Of a stretch of DNA of 64,000 bases, positions 26,566 to 34,683 are shown one piece after another; the first letter of the stretch is position 1; each line of letters opens with the position of its first letter. Made by a program: the position numbers and the translations under genes. The stretch lies in NCBI RefSeq assembly GCF_003219795.1, contig NZ_QJVC01000001.1:310001-374000 (forward strand), in the 5' to 3' direction. The notes below the pieces were generated by a model. The model was not told the origin of the DNA, did not search any database, and saw nothing but the letters and a program-made list of their open reading frames with translations. Origin of the DNA: Arthrobacter psychrolactophilus. Its GTDB lineage: Bacteria > Actinomycetota > Actinomycetes > Actinomycetales > Micrococcaceae.

Positions 26566-28335
26566 ATGACACAGACAGCTCTAGCCGGAGCGAGCGCCTC
26601 TGGCACTGCCGCCGCGACAGATTCCGCCGCGACACCTGCCAAGCGAACCGTTCGGGCACGCCCGGCCGCCAAACCCCACGGACAGTGGAAGGTTGATGGC
26701 ACCGCCCCGTTGAACCCCAACGAGGTGTGGAAGCAGGAAGACGGCGGGCTGAGCGTTCGCGAGCGGATCGAAACCATCTATGCCGATGGCGGTTTCGACA
26801 GCATCGAGAAGACCGATCTGCACGGCCGCTTCCGCTGGTGGGGGCTGTACACCCAGCGCAAGCAGGGTATCGACGGCGGTAAGACCGCAACGCTTGAGCC
26901 GCATGAGCTCGAGGACAAATACTTTATGCTCCGCGTCCGCATTGACGGCGGCGCCTTGACCACCGAGCAGCTGCGCGTCATTGGGCAGATCTCCACGGAG
27001 TTTGGTCGCGACACCGCCGACCTCACCGACCGCCAAAACGTGCAGCTGCACTGGGTGCGGGTTGAGGATGTGCCGGAAATCTGGAGGCGCCTCGAGGCTG
27101 CCGGGCTGTCCACCACCGAAGCGTGCGGCGACGTGCCTCGCGTCATTTTGGGTTCTCCCGTGGCGGGCATTGCCAAGGACGAGATCATCGATCCCACGCC
27201 CCTGATCCAGGAGGTCAGTGCCCGGTTCATCGGTGATCCCGAGCTGGCCAATCTGCCCCGCAAGTTCAAGACCGCCATCACGGGCCACCCTTCGCAGGAC
27301 GTGGTCCACGAGATCAATGACTTCGCCCTGGTGGGCGTCATCCACCCCGAACTCGGTGCCGGCTACGACCTCTGGGTGGGTGGCGGACTGTCCACGGCGC
27401 CGCGCCTGGCCGAGCGCCTCGGCGTCTTTGTCTCGCCCGAGGTGGCTGCGGAGGTATGGCTCGGTGTCACGAGCATCTTCCGCGACTACGGCTACCGCCG
27501 CATGCGCACCAAGGCTCGCCTGAAGTTCCTGCTGGCCGATTGGGGTCCGGTCAAGTTCCGCCAGATCCTGGAGGACGAGTACCTGGGCCACAAGCTGCCC
27601 GACGGCGATCCCGCACCCAAGCCCACGTCTCCCGGCGATCACATCGGCGTGCACGAGCAGAAGGACGGCAAGTTCTTCATCGGCGTGACGCCCACCGTGG
27701 GACGGGTTTCGGGCACCATCCTGACTGCCGTGGCGGACGCGTTGGAAGCTCATGGCTCCTTCCGGCTGCGCACCACCCCGCACCAGAAGCTCGTCATCCT
27801 GGACGTGCCCAAGGAACAAGTGGAACCGCTCATCACGGTGCTAGAGGGCCTGGGTCTCTCAGCCCGCCCCTCGCTGTTCAAACGCTCCACGATCGCCTGC
27901 ACCGGCATCGAATACTGCAAGCTGGCCATCGTGAACACCAAGGACACCGCGGCTACGGCCATCAGTGAACTGGAAACGCGCCTGGCGGATCTGGTGGACA
28001 CGAAGGTGCTCACCCAACCGATCGCGCTGAACATCAATGGCTGCCCCAACTCCTGCGCCCGCATTCAGACGGCGGACATTGGCCTCAAGGGCATGATGCT
28101 TCCCACGGACGACGGCGGCACCGCCCCCGGCTTCCAGGTTCACTTGGGTGGTGGCTTGGCCACCGACAACCGGGTTGAGGCTGGCCTGGGCCGCACCATC
28201 CGCGGCTTGAAGGTCACCGCATCCGAGTTGCCCGACTATGTGGAGCGCGTGGTACGCCAGTACGTTGGCGCCCGCACCGACGGAGAAACCTTTGCCGAGT
28301 TTGCCCACCGCGTCGATGAGGAGCTGCTGAAATGA
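26566..28335 (+). CDS. Ferredoxin-dependent sulfite (nitrite/sulfite) reductase
   Basis: A 589-residue siroheme/[4Fe-4S] reductase that makes sulfide from sulfite. Cluster cysteines are C445 and C451 (CTGIEYC) and C493 and C497 (CPNSC) in NINGCPNSCARIQTADIGLKG. The two NirA-type repeats are visible (RIDGGALTTEQLRVIGQ... and GVTPTVGRVSGTILTAVADAL). The Tyr of GLYTQRKQG and the Cys of TTEACGDVPR are candidates for the Tyr-Cys cross-link known from M. tuberculosis NirA. Sulfite rather than nitrite is inferred from cysH-cysD-cysN directly downstream. The N-terminal 50 residues are Ala/Thr-rich. Confidence 0.96.
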   Translation: MTQTALAGASASGTAAATDSAATPAKRTVRARPAAKPHGQWKVDGTAPLNPNEVWKQEDGGLSVRERIETIYADGGFDSIEKTDLHGRFRWWGLYTQRKQGIDGGKTATLEPHELEDKYFMLRVRIDGGALTTEQLRVIGQISTEFGRDTADLTDRQNVQLHWVRVEDVPEIWRRLEAAGLSTTEACGDVPRVILGSPVAGIAKDEIIDPTPLIQEVSARFIGDPELANLPRKFKTAITGHPSQDVVHEINDFALVGVIHPELGAGYDLWVGGGLSTAPRLAERLGVFVSPEVAAEVWLGVTSIFRDYGYRRMRTKARLKFLLADWGPVKFRQILEDEYLGHKLPDGDPAPKPTSPGDHIGVHEQKDGKFFIGVTPTVGRVSGTILTAVADALEAHGSFRLRTTPHQKLVILDVPKEQVEPLITVLEGLGLSARPSLFKRSTIACTGIEYCKLAIVNTKDTAATAISELETRLADLVDTKVLTQPIALNINGCPNSCARIQTADIGLKGMMLPTDDGGTAPGFQVHLGGGLATDNRVEAGLGRTIRGLKVTASELPDYVERVVRQYVGARTDGETFAEFAHRVDEELLK

Positions 28336-29045
28336 CCATCTCAACACTGCGTTCCCACGACGAGCTCAAGGCCATCGCCGAGGCTGGCGCCGCGGAACTG
28401 GCCTGGGATGCGTCTGCCGAAGAGGTTATCGCCTGGGTAGTGCGAAACTTTGAAACTGGCGCGTCCGCCGTCGCCTGTTCCATGGCCGATGCCGTGCTGC
28501 CGGCCCTCGTGGCCGATCAGCTGCCTGGCGTGGACGTCTTGTTCCTGGATACGGGCTACCACTTCCCGGAAACCTATGCGACGCGTGATGAGGTGGCCGA
28601 GAACCTGCGCGTGAACATTGTTGACGTGCTGCCGCGCAACACCGTGGCGCAGCAGGATTCGCTGCTGGGCAAGAACCTGTATGCCAGCGATCCGGCCCAG
28701 TGCTGTGCGTTGCGGAAAGTTGAACCGCTGAGCCGTTCCCTCTCCGGATACGAGCTGTGGTTCACGGGTGTGCGCCGCGACGAGGCCCCCACCCGCACCA
28801 ACACCCCGCTGGTGGTGTGGGATGAGAAGAACGGCCTGGTCAAGGTCAATCCCGTCGCCACGTGGACGTACGAGGAACTCCTGAGCTACTCGGATGACAA
28901 CCTTCTTCCCGTGAATCCATTGCTCAGCCAGGGCTACCCGTCCATCGGCTGTGCACCCTGCACGAACAAAGTGGCCCCCGGCGCCGATCCTCGGTCCGGA
29001 CGCTGGGCCGGAACCTCCAAGACAGAATGCGGACTACACGTATGA
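28332..29045 (+). CDS. cysH: Adenylyl-sulfate (APS) reductase
   Basis: A 237-residue thiol-dependent reductase that converts adenylyl sulfate to sulfite. The PP-loop-like N-terminal region includes VACSMADAVLPAL and FLDTGYHFPETYATRD. Cluster cysteines C124-C125 (DPAQCCALRK) and C207/C210 (IGCAPC) indicate a [4Fe-4S] cluster and hence APS rather than PAPS as substrate. The catalytic C233 is in TECGLH at the extreme C-terminus. No separate APS kinase gene is seen in the window, consistent with direct APS reduction. The ATG overlaps the upstream TGA (ATGA), as does its own stop with cysD. Confidence 0.95.
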   Translation: MTISTLRSHDELKAIAEAGAAELAWDASAEEVIAWVVRNFETGASAVACSMADAVLPALVADQLPGVDVLFLDTGYHFPETYATRDEVAENLRVNIVDVLPRNTVAQQDSLLGKNLYASDPAQCCALRKVEPLSRSLSGYELWFTGVRRDEAPTRTNTPLVVWDEKNGLVKVNPVATWTYEELLSYSDDNLLPVNPLLSQGYPSIGCAPCTNKVAPGADPRSGRWAGTSKTECGLHV

Positions 29046-29986
29046 GCACCCAATTGACAGACACCCCGATTGCGGCTGTCGACATCCCGCTCGAGACCTT
29101 GAACTCCCTGGATCTGCTCGAGTCCGAGGCCATCCACATCATCCGTGAGGTGGTGGCCGAATTTGAGCGCCCCGCGCTGCTGTTCTCCGGCGGCAAGGAT
29201 TCGGTGGTCATGCTGCATTTGGCCACGAAGGCGTTCTGGCCGGGCAAGGTTCCCTTCCCCGTCTTGCACGTCGACACTGGCCACAACTTCCCCGAGGTCA
29301 TCGACTTCCGCGACCGCACCGTAGAGCGGCTTGGCCTGCGCCTGGAGGTGGGTTCCGTGCAGGACTTCATCGATTCGGGTGAGCTGGCCGAGCGTGCCGA
29401 CGGCACCCGCAACCCGCTGCAGACCGTGCCGTTGCTGGACGCCATCGCCAAGAACAAGTTCGATGCCGTCTTTGGCGGCGGACGCCGCGACGAAGACAAG
29501 GCCCGCGCCAAGGAGCGCATCTTGTCCCTGCGCGACGAGTTTGGCCAGTGGGATCCGCGCAATCAGCGCCCCGAGCTGTGGAATCTGTACAACGGCCGCT
29601 ACACCGTGGGCCAGCATGTGCGCGCGTTCCCCATCAGCAACTGGACCGAGCTGGACATCTGGCGTTACATCGCCCGCGAAAACATTGAACTGCCGGGCCT
29701 GTACTACGCCCACAACCGTGAGGTGTACGAGCGCGACGGCATGTGGCGTGCCGTGGGTCCGGTCTCCGAGCCCCGCCCCGATGAGGAAGTCGTCATCAAG
29801 CAGGTTCGCTACCGCACCGTGGGCGACATGTCCTGCACTGGCGCCGTAGCCTCCGACGCGGTCACCGTCCACGACGTGGTCCGCGAAGTTGCCGCCTCCA
29901 CCCTGACAGAACGTGGCGCCACCCGGGCCGATGATCGCATCTCCGAGGCCGCCATGGAAGACCGCAAGAAAGACGGCTACTTCTAA
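29042..29986 (+). CDS. cysD: Sulfate adenylyltransferase subunit 2
   Basis: A 314-residue PP-loop ATPase subunit that forms adenylyl sulfate from ATP and sulfate. The PP-loop is LLFSGGKDSVVMLHLA. Further hallmarks are PVLHVDTGHNFPEVIDFRD, FGGGRRDEDKARAKERILS and the C-terminal RISEAAMEDRKKDGYF. The ATG at 29042 overlaps the cysH stop (ATGA); the longer frame from 29027 would overlap cysH by 19 bases. It partners with CysN, encoded immediately downstream. Confidence 0.97.
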   Translation: MSTQLTDTPIAAVDIPLETLNSLDLLESEAIHIIREVVAEFERPALLFSGGKDSVVMLHLATKAFWPGKVPFPVLHVDTGHNFPEVIDFRDRTVERLGLRLEVGSVQDFIDSGELAERADGTRNPLQTVPLLDAIAKNKFDAVFGGGRRDEDKARAKERILSLRDEFGQWDPRNQRPELWNLYNGRYTVGQHVRAFPISNWTELDIWRYIARENIELPGLYYAHNREVYERDGMWRAVGPVSEPRPDEEVVIKQVRYRTVGDMSCTGAVASDAVTVHDVVREVAASTLTERGATRADDRISEAAMEDRKKDGYF

Positions 29987-31356
29987 TGAGCACTGTTACC
30001 TCCCTCGAGCAGTCAACCCTGTTCCGCTTCGCCACGGCCGGCTCCGTCGACGACGGTAAGTCCACCCTGGTGGGCCGCCTGCTCCACGATTCCAAGGCCA
30101 TCCTGGCTGACACTCTCGATGCCGTCACCCGCACCTCAGCGGACCGTGGCTTCGGCGGTGAAAACGGCAGTACCCAGAAGATCGACCTGGCGTTGCTGAC
30201 CGACGGTCTGCGGGCCGAGCGCGAGCAGGGCATCACGATCGACGTGGCCTACCGCTACTTCGCCACGGACCGCCGCAGCTTCATTCTGGCGGATTGCCCC
30301 GGGCACATTCAGTACACCAAGAACACGGTGACGGGCGCGTCCACTGCGGATGCCGTCGTCGTACTTATTGACGCTCGCAAGGGGGTCCTAGAGCAGACGC
30401 GCCGGCACCTGTCCGTGCTGCGGCTGCTGCGCGTGCCCAACGTGATTGTGGCCGTGAACAAGATCGACCTGGTCGCGTTCAGCGAGGACATTTTCCGCAC
30501 CATCGAGACGGATGTGAAGGCGGTGGCAGCGAGCATCGGCCTCAACGACGTGGTGGTCATCCCGGTGTCCGCGCTGGAGGGCGACAATGTGGTGGAGCGA
30601 TCCGCGCACACGCCGTGGTACACGGGCCCGAGCCTGCTGGATCTGCTGGAAACGCTGCCCACCACGGACGAGCTGGAGCGCGGCCTGGAGCCCTTCCGTT
30701 TCCCGGTGCAGTTGGTCGTGCGGCCTCAGGGTGCGCTGGCTCCCGAGCTTTTCACCGCGGACGACGGCGGAGCCTCCTTCCGCGATTACCGCGCCTACGC
30801 CGGGCAGGTGGCCTCGGGCTCGGTCTCCGTGGGCGACGCGATCACGGTTCTGCCTTCGGGGCGCACCGCGACGATTGCCGGTATCGACTTTGCCGGGCGC
30901 TCTCTGGAGCGCGCTGTGGCGCCGCAGTCGGTGTCGCTGCGCCTGAGCGAGGAGATCGATATTGCCCGCGGCGACGTCATCGCCGCCTCGGGCACCTTTG
31001 GCGAGGTCAGCCAGGACGTGTACGCGGAGCTGTGCTGGCTCTCGACGAAGCCGCTGCGCGAGGGTTCGAAGGTGCTGATCAAGCACGGCAGCAAGACCGT
31101 TCAGGGGCTCATTCGCGCCGTGACGGGCAAGCTGGATCTGGAATCCTTTGCCTACGAGGCGGCGTCCGGGCTGGATCTGAACGACATTGGAACGGCCCAG
31201 ATCCGTTTGGCGTCGCCCCTGCCGATCGAGACGTATGCGCTGCACCGCCGCACCGGCGCGTTCCTCGTCATCGACCCGCAGGACGGTAATACGCTCGCCG
31301 CGGGTCTCGTGAAGGATCACCCCGGCGACCACGAGGACGAGCGCTACACGATTTAG
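29986..31356 (+). CDS. cysN: Sulfate adenylyltransferase subunit 1 (GTPase)
   Basis: A 456-residue EF-Tu-like GTPase that drives APS synthesis by CysD. G motifs: P-loop TAGSVDDGKSTLVGRLL, EREQGITIDVAYRYF, DCPGH (G3), and NKIDLVA (G4). It is followed by EF-Tu-like beta-barrel domains. It lacks a C-terminal CysC (APS kinase) fusion, in keeping with APS reduction by CysH. The start shares one base with the cysD stop (TAATG). A long hairpin with a T-run follows 18 bases after the stop. Confidence 0.97.
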   Translation: MSTVTSLEQSTLFRFATAGSVDDGKSTLVGRLLHDSKAILADTLDAVTRTSADRGFGGENGSTQKIDLALLTDGLRAEREQGITIDVAYRYFATDRRSFILADCPGHIQYTKNTVTGASTADAVVVLIDARKGVLEQTRRHLSVLRLLRVPNVIVAVNKIDLVAFSEDIFRTIETDVKAVAASIGLNDVVVIPVSALEGDNVVERSAHTPWYTGPSLLDLLETLPTTDELERGLEPFRFPVQLVVRPQGALAPELFTADDGGASFRDYRAYAGQVASGSVSVGDAITVLPSGRTATIAGIDFAGRSLERAVAPQSVSLRLSEEIDIARGDVIAASGTFGEVSQDVYAELCWLSTKPLREGSKVLIKHGSKTVQGLIRAVTGKLDLESFAYEAASGLDLNDIGTAQIRLASPLPIETYALHRRTGAFLVIDPQDGNTLAAGLVKDHPGDHEDERYTI

Positions 31357-31374
31357 CGCCCTTTCGGCATTCTC

Positions 31375-31437
31375 GCCATAGCTGGGTATTCTCGCCATAG
31401 GTCGGCCTATAGCGAGAATGCCCAGCTATGGCATTTT
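31375..31437 (+). terminator. 27-bp hairpin repeat element after cysN (copy 1)
   Basis: Arms 31375-31401 and 31406-31432 pair over 27 positions with only a G-U and a C-A exception, loop TCGG. The 3' arm core CTATAGCGAGAATGCCC is identical to that of copy 2 at 40632-40689, whereas the outer stem (GCCATAGCT) differs but is itself compensated. It is followed by ATTTTT, typical of an intrinsic terminator. Upstream, CATTCTCGCCATAG occurs again at 31369-31382, giving an extra direct repeat of the 5' core. Confidence 0.85.
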
Positions 31438-31534
31438 TCGTAGGTGACCCCATTGACGCGGCGCGCGAGGAACGAAACGATGGAGACATCCGGTAGTTAT
31501 GACCCGTCAAAGCCCCATTTCAGGAGTCAATGTT

Positions 31535-31975
31535 ATGTCCACGCAGGTATTCATCAACCTACCCACCCGCGATCTTGACCGCTCGAAGGCGTTTTTCGAA
31601 GGGATCGGCTGGCAGATTCAGCCGAATTTCACGGATCAAAATGCCGCCTGCGTCCAAATCGATGAGAATGTCTTCCTCATGATCCTCACCTATGATTTCT
31701 TCGCCACGTTCACGGACAAACCCATCTCCGATCCCGCCACCTCGCTACAGGTGCAGACGGCCCTGAGCCGTGACAGCCGCGAGGACGTGGACGCGCTCCT
31801 GGAGAAGGTGCTGGCCTCAGGTGGCAACGAGCCCCGCCCCGCGCAGGACATGGGCTTCATGTACTCCCGCGACTTCGAGGATCCGGACGGCAACTGGTTC
31901 AGCGCTTTGTGGATGGACCCGAAGGCGGCAGAACAGGGCCCGGAGGCGTTCATGGCCGAGCAGGCCGAGGGCTAG
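31535..31975 (+). CDS. VOC (glyoxalase/bleomycin-resistance fold) family protein
   Basis: A 146-residue protein with the duplicated beta-alpha-beta3 VOC fold: FINLPTRDLDRSKAFFEGIGW at the N-terminus and MGFMYSRDFEDPDGNWFSALWMDPKA at the C-terminus, the latter with the typical DPDGNxW. A shorter start (ATG 31535) was chosen because AGGAG lies 8 bases upstream. Similar proteins bind metals and act as dioxygenases, glyoxalases or resistance proteins, but this subgroup is generally uncharacterised. It is monocistronic, ending in a strong terminator. Confidence 0.87.
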   Translation: MSTQVFINLPTRDLDRSKAFFEGIGWQIQPNFTDQNAACVQIDENVFLMILTYDFFATFTDKPISDPATSLQVQTALSRDSREDVDALLEKVLASGGNEPRPAQDMGFMYSRDFEDPDGNWFSALWMDPKAAEQGPEAFMAEQAEG

Positions 31976-31996
31976 GCCGGCCACGTCCAGAAGACG

Positions 31997-32035
31997 CGCC
32001 CGCCCCCCCCCTCAAAAGGGGACGGGCGTGTTTTT
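31997..32035 (+). terminator. Intrinsic terminator after VOC gene
   Basis: CGCCCG (31997-32002) plus following C-run pairs with GGGG-A-CGGGCG (32018-32028), followed by GTG and TTTTT at 32031-32035. The C-run is nine bases and more long, so pairing register can vary. Confidence 0.75.
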
Positions 32036-32195
32036 CGTGGCCTGACAATACGGCGCCCTCGTCCAGCGCTGGAACGGAAGATGACCCTCGCTCGTTGAGC
32101 TGGACAAGGCCGGTAAAGCTGGGAGAATTTAAGGTAAGGGCTGGATTCGCATCGGCTCGCTGAAGGGCAAGGGGGACACCATCAAAAGCTGGACC

Positions 32196-33212
32196 GTGGA
32201 GGACGCAGGGTTTGCCGTGGAGGAATCACGATTCCAGGAACAAACGCTCAAGGAAGCCGCGCAAGCCATCCGGAACACCATCGTGGGCAGGCTCCATGAT
32301 GATGGGCTGAACCATCATGACGTGCAATTCCGGGTCAAAAGTGCCCAATCCGCGGCGGAGAAGATGTCCCGCCGCGATGAATTCGGCAATCTGAAATACC
32401 CCGGCGGACTGGAACGGCTCGACGACCTGATCGGCGTCCGCGTCATCTTGTACGTGGAATCGGACATCGACGCCGTGGCGATCGCGCTGAGCAGCCAATT
32501 CACCTGCCATGACGACGAAGACAAGACCGCCATGATCCGTAAAAATGGCGGCATTGGCTACGCTGGCCGGCACCTCACGCTGGAGGTCCCCGCCAAGAAT
32601 CCGCCCACAAATTGCCGTGACTATTCGGGCTACCGCTTCGAGGTCCAGATCCGCACCGTCCTCCAACACGCCTGGGCGGAGTTTGAGCACGACATCCGCT
32701 TCAAGGGCACCAGCGGCGACAACGCCGAGATCAGCCGCGCCTTTACGATGGCCTCCACCTTGATTGAGCTGGCCGATCAGCAGTTCGTCAACATCGCCGA
32801 CACCTTGAAGCGGCTCCAGTCCGAGGGCACCATCGAGCCTGTCCCCGAGACTCAGAAGCTCGACGCCGGATCCCTCCAGAATGTTTTGAACCGCGCCTTC
32901 CCGCAGTACCGCAATAGCAAGGAAAACCAGTACGACTGGATGGTGCACATCCTCGCCGCGAACGGGATCGACACCGTCACCGCCGCCGAGGACTGGTTTA
33001 AGTCGATCGACGCGCGGAAGGTCGTCAAGCTCATGGCCTACCGTTTCAATCCGGGCCAGGTCCGCATCGCCGACGACCTCCTGCTGCAATCCTTTGGCGA
33101 GGCCTACGTTGCCGCCACGAAGTCGGTGGGCAGCGATCGGAACCGGGAAAGCAAGTTGCGCTCGCGCCTACGCCGACTCCGCAGCGAATGGGATGAGCCG
33201 CAGGACACCTGA
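32196..33212 (+). CDS. RelA/SpoT-domain protein (small alarmone synthetase-like)
   Basis: A 338-residue protein with a stand-alone (p)ppGpp synthetase domain. Recognisable elements are VQFRVKSAQSAAEKM, GLERLDDLIGVRVILYVESD, NGGIGYAGRHLTLEV (G-loop and nucleotide-stacking Tyr), and the catalytic YRFEVQIRTVLQHAWAEFEHDIRFK. No HD hydrolase, TGS or ACT domain is present. The C-terminal 120 residues form an additional helical region, longer than in typical RelP/RelQ. The start is uncertain: GTG 32196 has little ribosome site; GTG 32217 with AGGG upstream would remove seven residues. Activity could be pppGpp synthesis or another pyrophosphate transfer. Confidence 0.87.
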   Translation: MEDAGFAVEESRFQEQTLKEAAQAIRNTIVGRLHDDGLNHHDVQFRVKSAQSAAEKMSRRDEFGNLKYPGGLERLDDLIGVRVILYVESDIDAVAIALSSQFTCHDDEDKTAMIRKNGGIGYAGRHLTLEVPAKNPPTNCRDYSGYRFEVQIRTVLQHAWAEFEHDIRFKGTSGDNAEISRAFTMASTLIELADQQFVNIADTLKRLQSEGTIEPVPETQKLDAGSLQNVLNRAFPQYRNSKENQYDWMVHILAANGIDTVTAAEDWFKSIDARKVVKLMAYRFNPGQVRIADDLLLQSFGEAYVAATKSVGSDRNRESKLRSRLRRLRSEWDEPQDT

Positions 33213-33220
33213 GGCGCCGT

Positions 33221-33733
33221 TCAGCCCTGCGTCGCGGCCCACTGCGCCACCCGGGCCGTGCTTTCCTCCTCCGAGAGGTCCTCGACGCGGGTCATGATGG
33301 ACCAGCGGACGCCGAAGGGGTCGCGAATGCTGGCGAAGCGGTCACCGGAAACAAATCCTGTGGCGGCTTCGCGCACCGTGGCTCTGGAGGCGACGGCGCG
33401 CTCCAGCACGGCATCCACGTCGGGGCAGTAAAGGGCGATGGAATAGCAGTCGTCGTCGCCTTCCGGGGCCTTGACCAGGTGGTACTCCGGGTTGGGCTCG
33501 CCAAGCTGCAGCCGACCCTGACCGAAGTCGAGTTCGGCATGCACCACCATCCCGCTGAACTCGGTCACGCCCACGGTGCGCGCGCCAAACACGTCCTTGT
33601 AGAACTCGATGGCGCCGGCTGCATTGGGGATGCTGAGGAACGGGGTCAGGCTGCTGAATCCATGGGGGATCCCGTTGCTGGTGAACTGGCCGTTCGCGGC
33701 CGTTGTCTTCTCAATTTCCGCTGAATTGTTCAT
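33221..33733 (-). CDS. PhnB-like VOC family protein
   Basis: A 170-residue VOC-fold protein of the PhnB/glyoxalase-like group: FSSLTPFLSIPNAAGAIEFYKDVFGA at the N-terminus, VVHAELDFGQGRLQLGEPNPEYH in the middle and RDPFGVRWSIMTRVEDLS near the end. Such proteins often have no assigned enzymatic activity. It is divergent from an AraC-family regulator across 88 bases, a common arrangement for a regulator and its target. Its stop is 8 bases from the convergent alarmone-synthetase stop. Confidence 0.87.
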   Translation of the reverse strand: MNNSAEIEKTTAANGQFTSNGIPHGFSSLTPFLSIPNAAGAIEFYKDVFGARTVGVTEFSGMVVHAELDFGQGRLQLGEPNPEYHLVKAPEGDDDCYSIALYCPDVDAVLERAVASRATVREAATGFVSGDRFASIRDPFGVRWSIMTRVEDLSEEESTARVAQWAATQG

Positions 33734-33809
33734 GGAGTCAACGTTACGGCGCCGGGTATGCTGCGGGCTTGGAGATTTGCGACATGCTGATGTGGGCGGG
33801 CCCGGGTCA

Positions 33810-33821
33810 TAGACTGTCCCC
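33810..33821 (+). promoter_or_regulatory. Leaderless -10 element for the AraC-type gene
   Basis: TAGACT at 33810-33815 is exactly 6 bases before the GTG at 33822, which has no ribosome-binding site. Confidence 0.5.
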
Positions 33822-34601
33822 GTGGATCACGACTTCAAGGGAATCCTGTACCCGGCACGCCTGCCGACATTCCACCGGCTGCCCGCCCCCGACTGCGTGG
33901 CAGATCTGGTCCAGTGGTTTTGGATTCCGGAGTGGGACATTGCACCGGGCCGCTCCTCACGCCAACAGGTGCTGTCCTTTCCCGCCTCCAACCTGGCCAT
34001 CCAGCGAGACGTGGTGGAACTGGCCGGACCCACCACCAAGGCAACGCAGCAAGACCTGGAGGGACGCGGCTGGGCCGTGGGCGCCCTGCTGCACCCGGCT
34101 GCCGTGCCGGTGTTCACCGCCAACCCAGCGGGACTGCAGGACAGCAGACTGGAGATTTCGGCACCTGGGCTACTGGCCGCCGTCGTCCTGGCCATGGAAA
34201 ACCCCGACGGCGACACGCGACGCGGACAGGCGGTTGACGTGGTCGCCCGGTGGCTGGCGGAGCAACTGCCGCAGGTCTCGGATGAGGCGCTGCTGACTAA
34301 CGCCATGGCGGCAAAGATTGCAGGGAACCCGGATCTGCTGCATGTTGAGGACGTCGCGGAGGAACTGGCGGTGTCGGTGCGGACGCTGCAGCGGCTCGCG
34401 AAAAAGTACGTGGGTCTGGGCCCGTCGGCGCTGATTAGGCGGCGCCGGCTGCAGGAGGCCGCGGACCGCGTCCGCCGCCATCCGGAGGTGGATCTGGCAG
34501 GTATTGCCGCGGAGTTTGGCTACGCCGATCAGTCGCACCTGGCTAATGATTTCCAGCGTTTCCTCGGCTTCACGCCCAGCAGCTACCGGCAGCAGTCCTG
34601 A
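33822..34601 (+). CDS. AraC-family transcriptional regulator
   Basis: A 259-residue regulator. The N-terminal half has the DUF6597-like pattern of small AraC proteins (LVQWFWIPEWDI; VLSFPASNLAIQ). The C-terminal two-helix-turn-helix domain runs from about residue 170: HVEDVAEELAVSVRTLQRLAKKYVGLGP and then VDLAGIAAEFGYADQSHLANDFQRFLGFTPSSY. It probably regulates itself or the divergent VOC gene. It is translated from a GTG with a -10 hexamer six bases away. It lies between the cysteine-pathway blocks but has no obvious sulfur link. Confidence 0.92.
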   Translation: MDHDFKGILYPARLPTFHRLPAPDCVADLVQWFWIPEWDIAPGRSSRQQVLSFPASNLAIQRDVVELAGPTTKATQQDLEGRGWAVGALLHPAAVPVFTANPAGLQDSRLEISAPGLLAAVVLAMENPDGDTRRGQAVDVVARWLAEQLPQVSDEALLTNAMAAKIAGNPDLLHVEDVAEELAVSVRTLQRLAKKYVGLGPSALIRRRRLQEAADRVRRHPEVDLAGIAAEFGYADQSHLANDFQRFLGFTPSSYRQQS

Positions 34602-34608
34602 GGTTTGT

Positions 34609-34630
34609 GACGTCGCGTGAATTACCGTGA
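34609..34630 (+). promoter_or_regulatory. Candidate sulfur-regulon operator, copy 1
   Basis: GACGTC then GCGTGA (34615-34620), five bases, CGTGA (34626-34630): direct half-sites one helical turn apart. GCGTGA starts 57 bases upstream of the -10 of the binding-protein gene. The same layout recurs at 35840 and 37758. Confidence 0.55.
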
Positions 34631-34648
34631 CCCTGCGCGTCAGAAGCG

Positions 34649-34677
34649 TTGAGCGGCGGCGTGGACTTCCTTACCGT
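34649..34677 (+). promoter_or_regulatory. Leaderless promoter of the ABC binding-protein gene
   Basis: -35 TTGAGC (34649-34654), 17-base spacer, -10 TACCGT (34672-34677), then 6 bases to the ATG at 34684. The same spacing and nearly the same hexamers occur in front of the 50-residue gene at 35915. Confidence 0.6.
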
Positions 34678-34683
34678 TGAGCC

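Noticed and set aside
31909-32163. Open frame over the VOC terminator region
   Set aside because: It runs through the end of the VOC gene in another frame and across the hairpin; composition is shadow-like.
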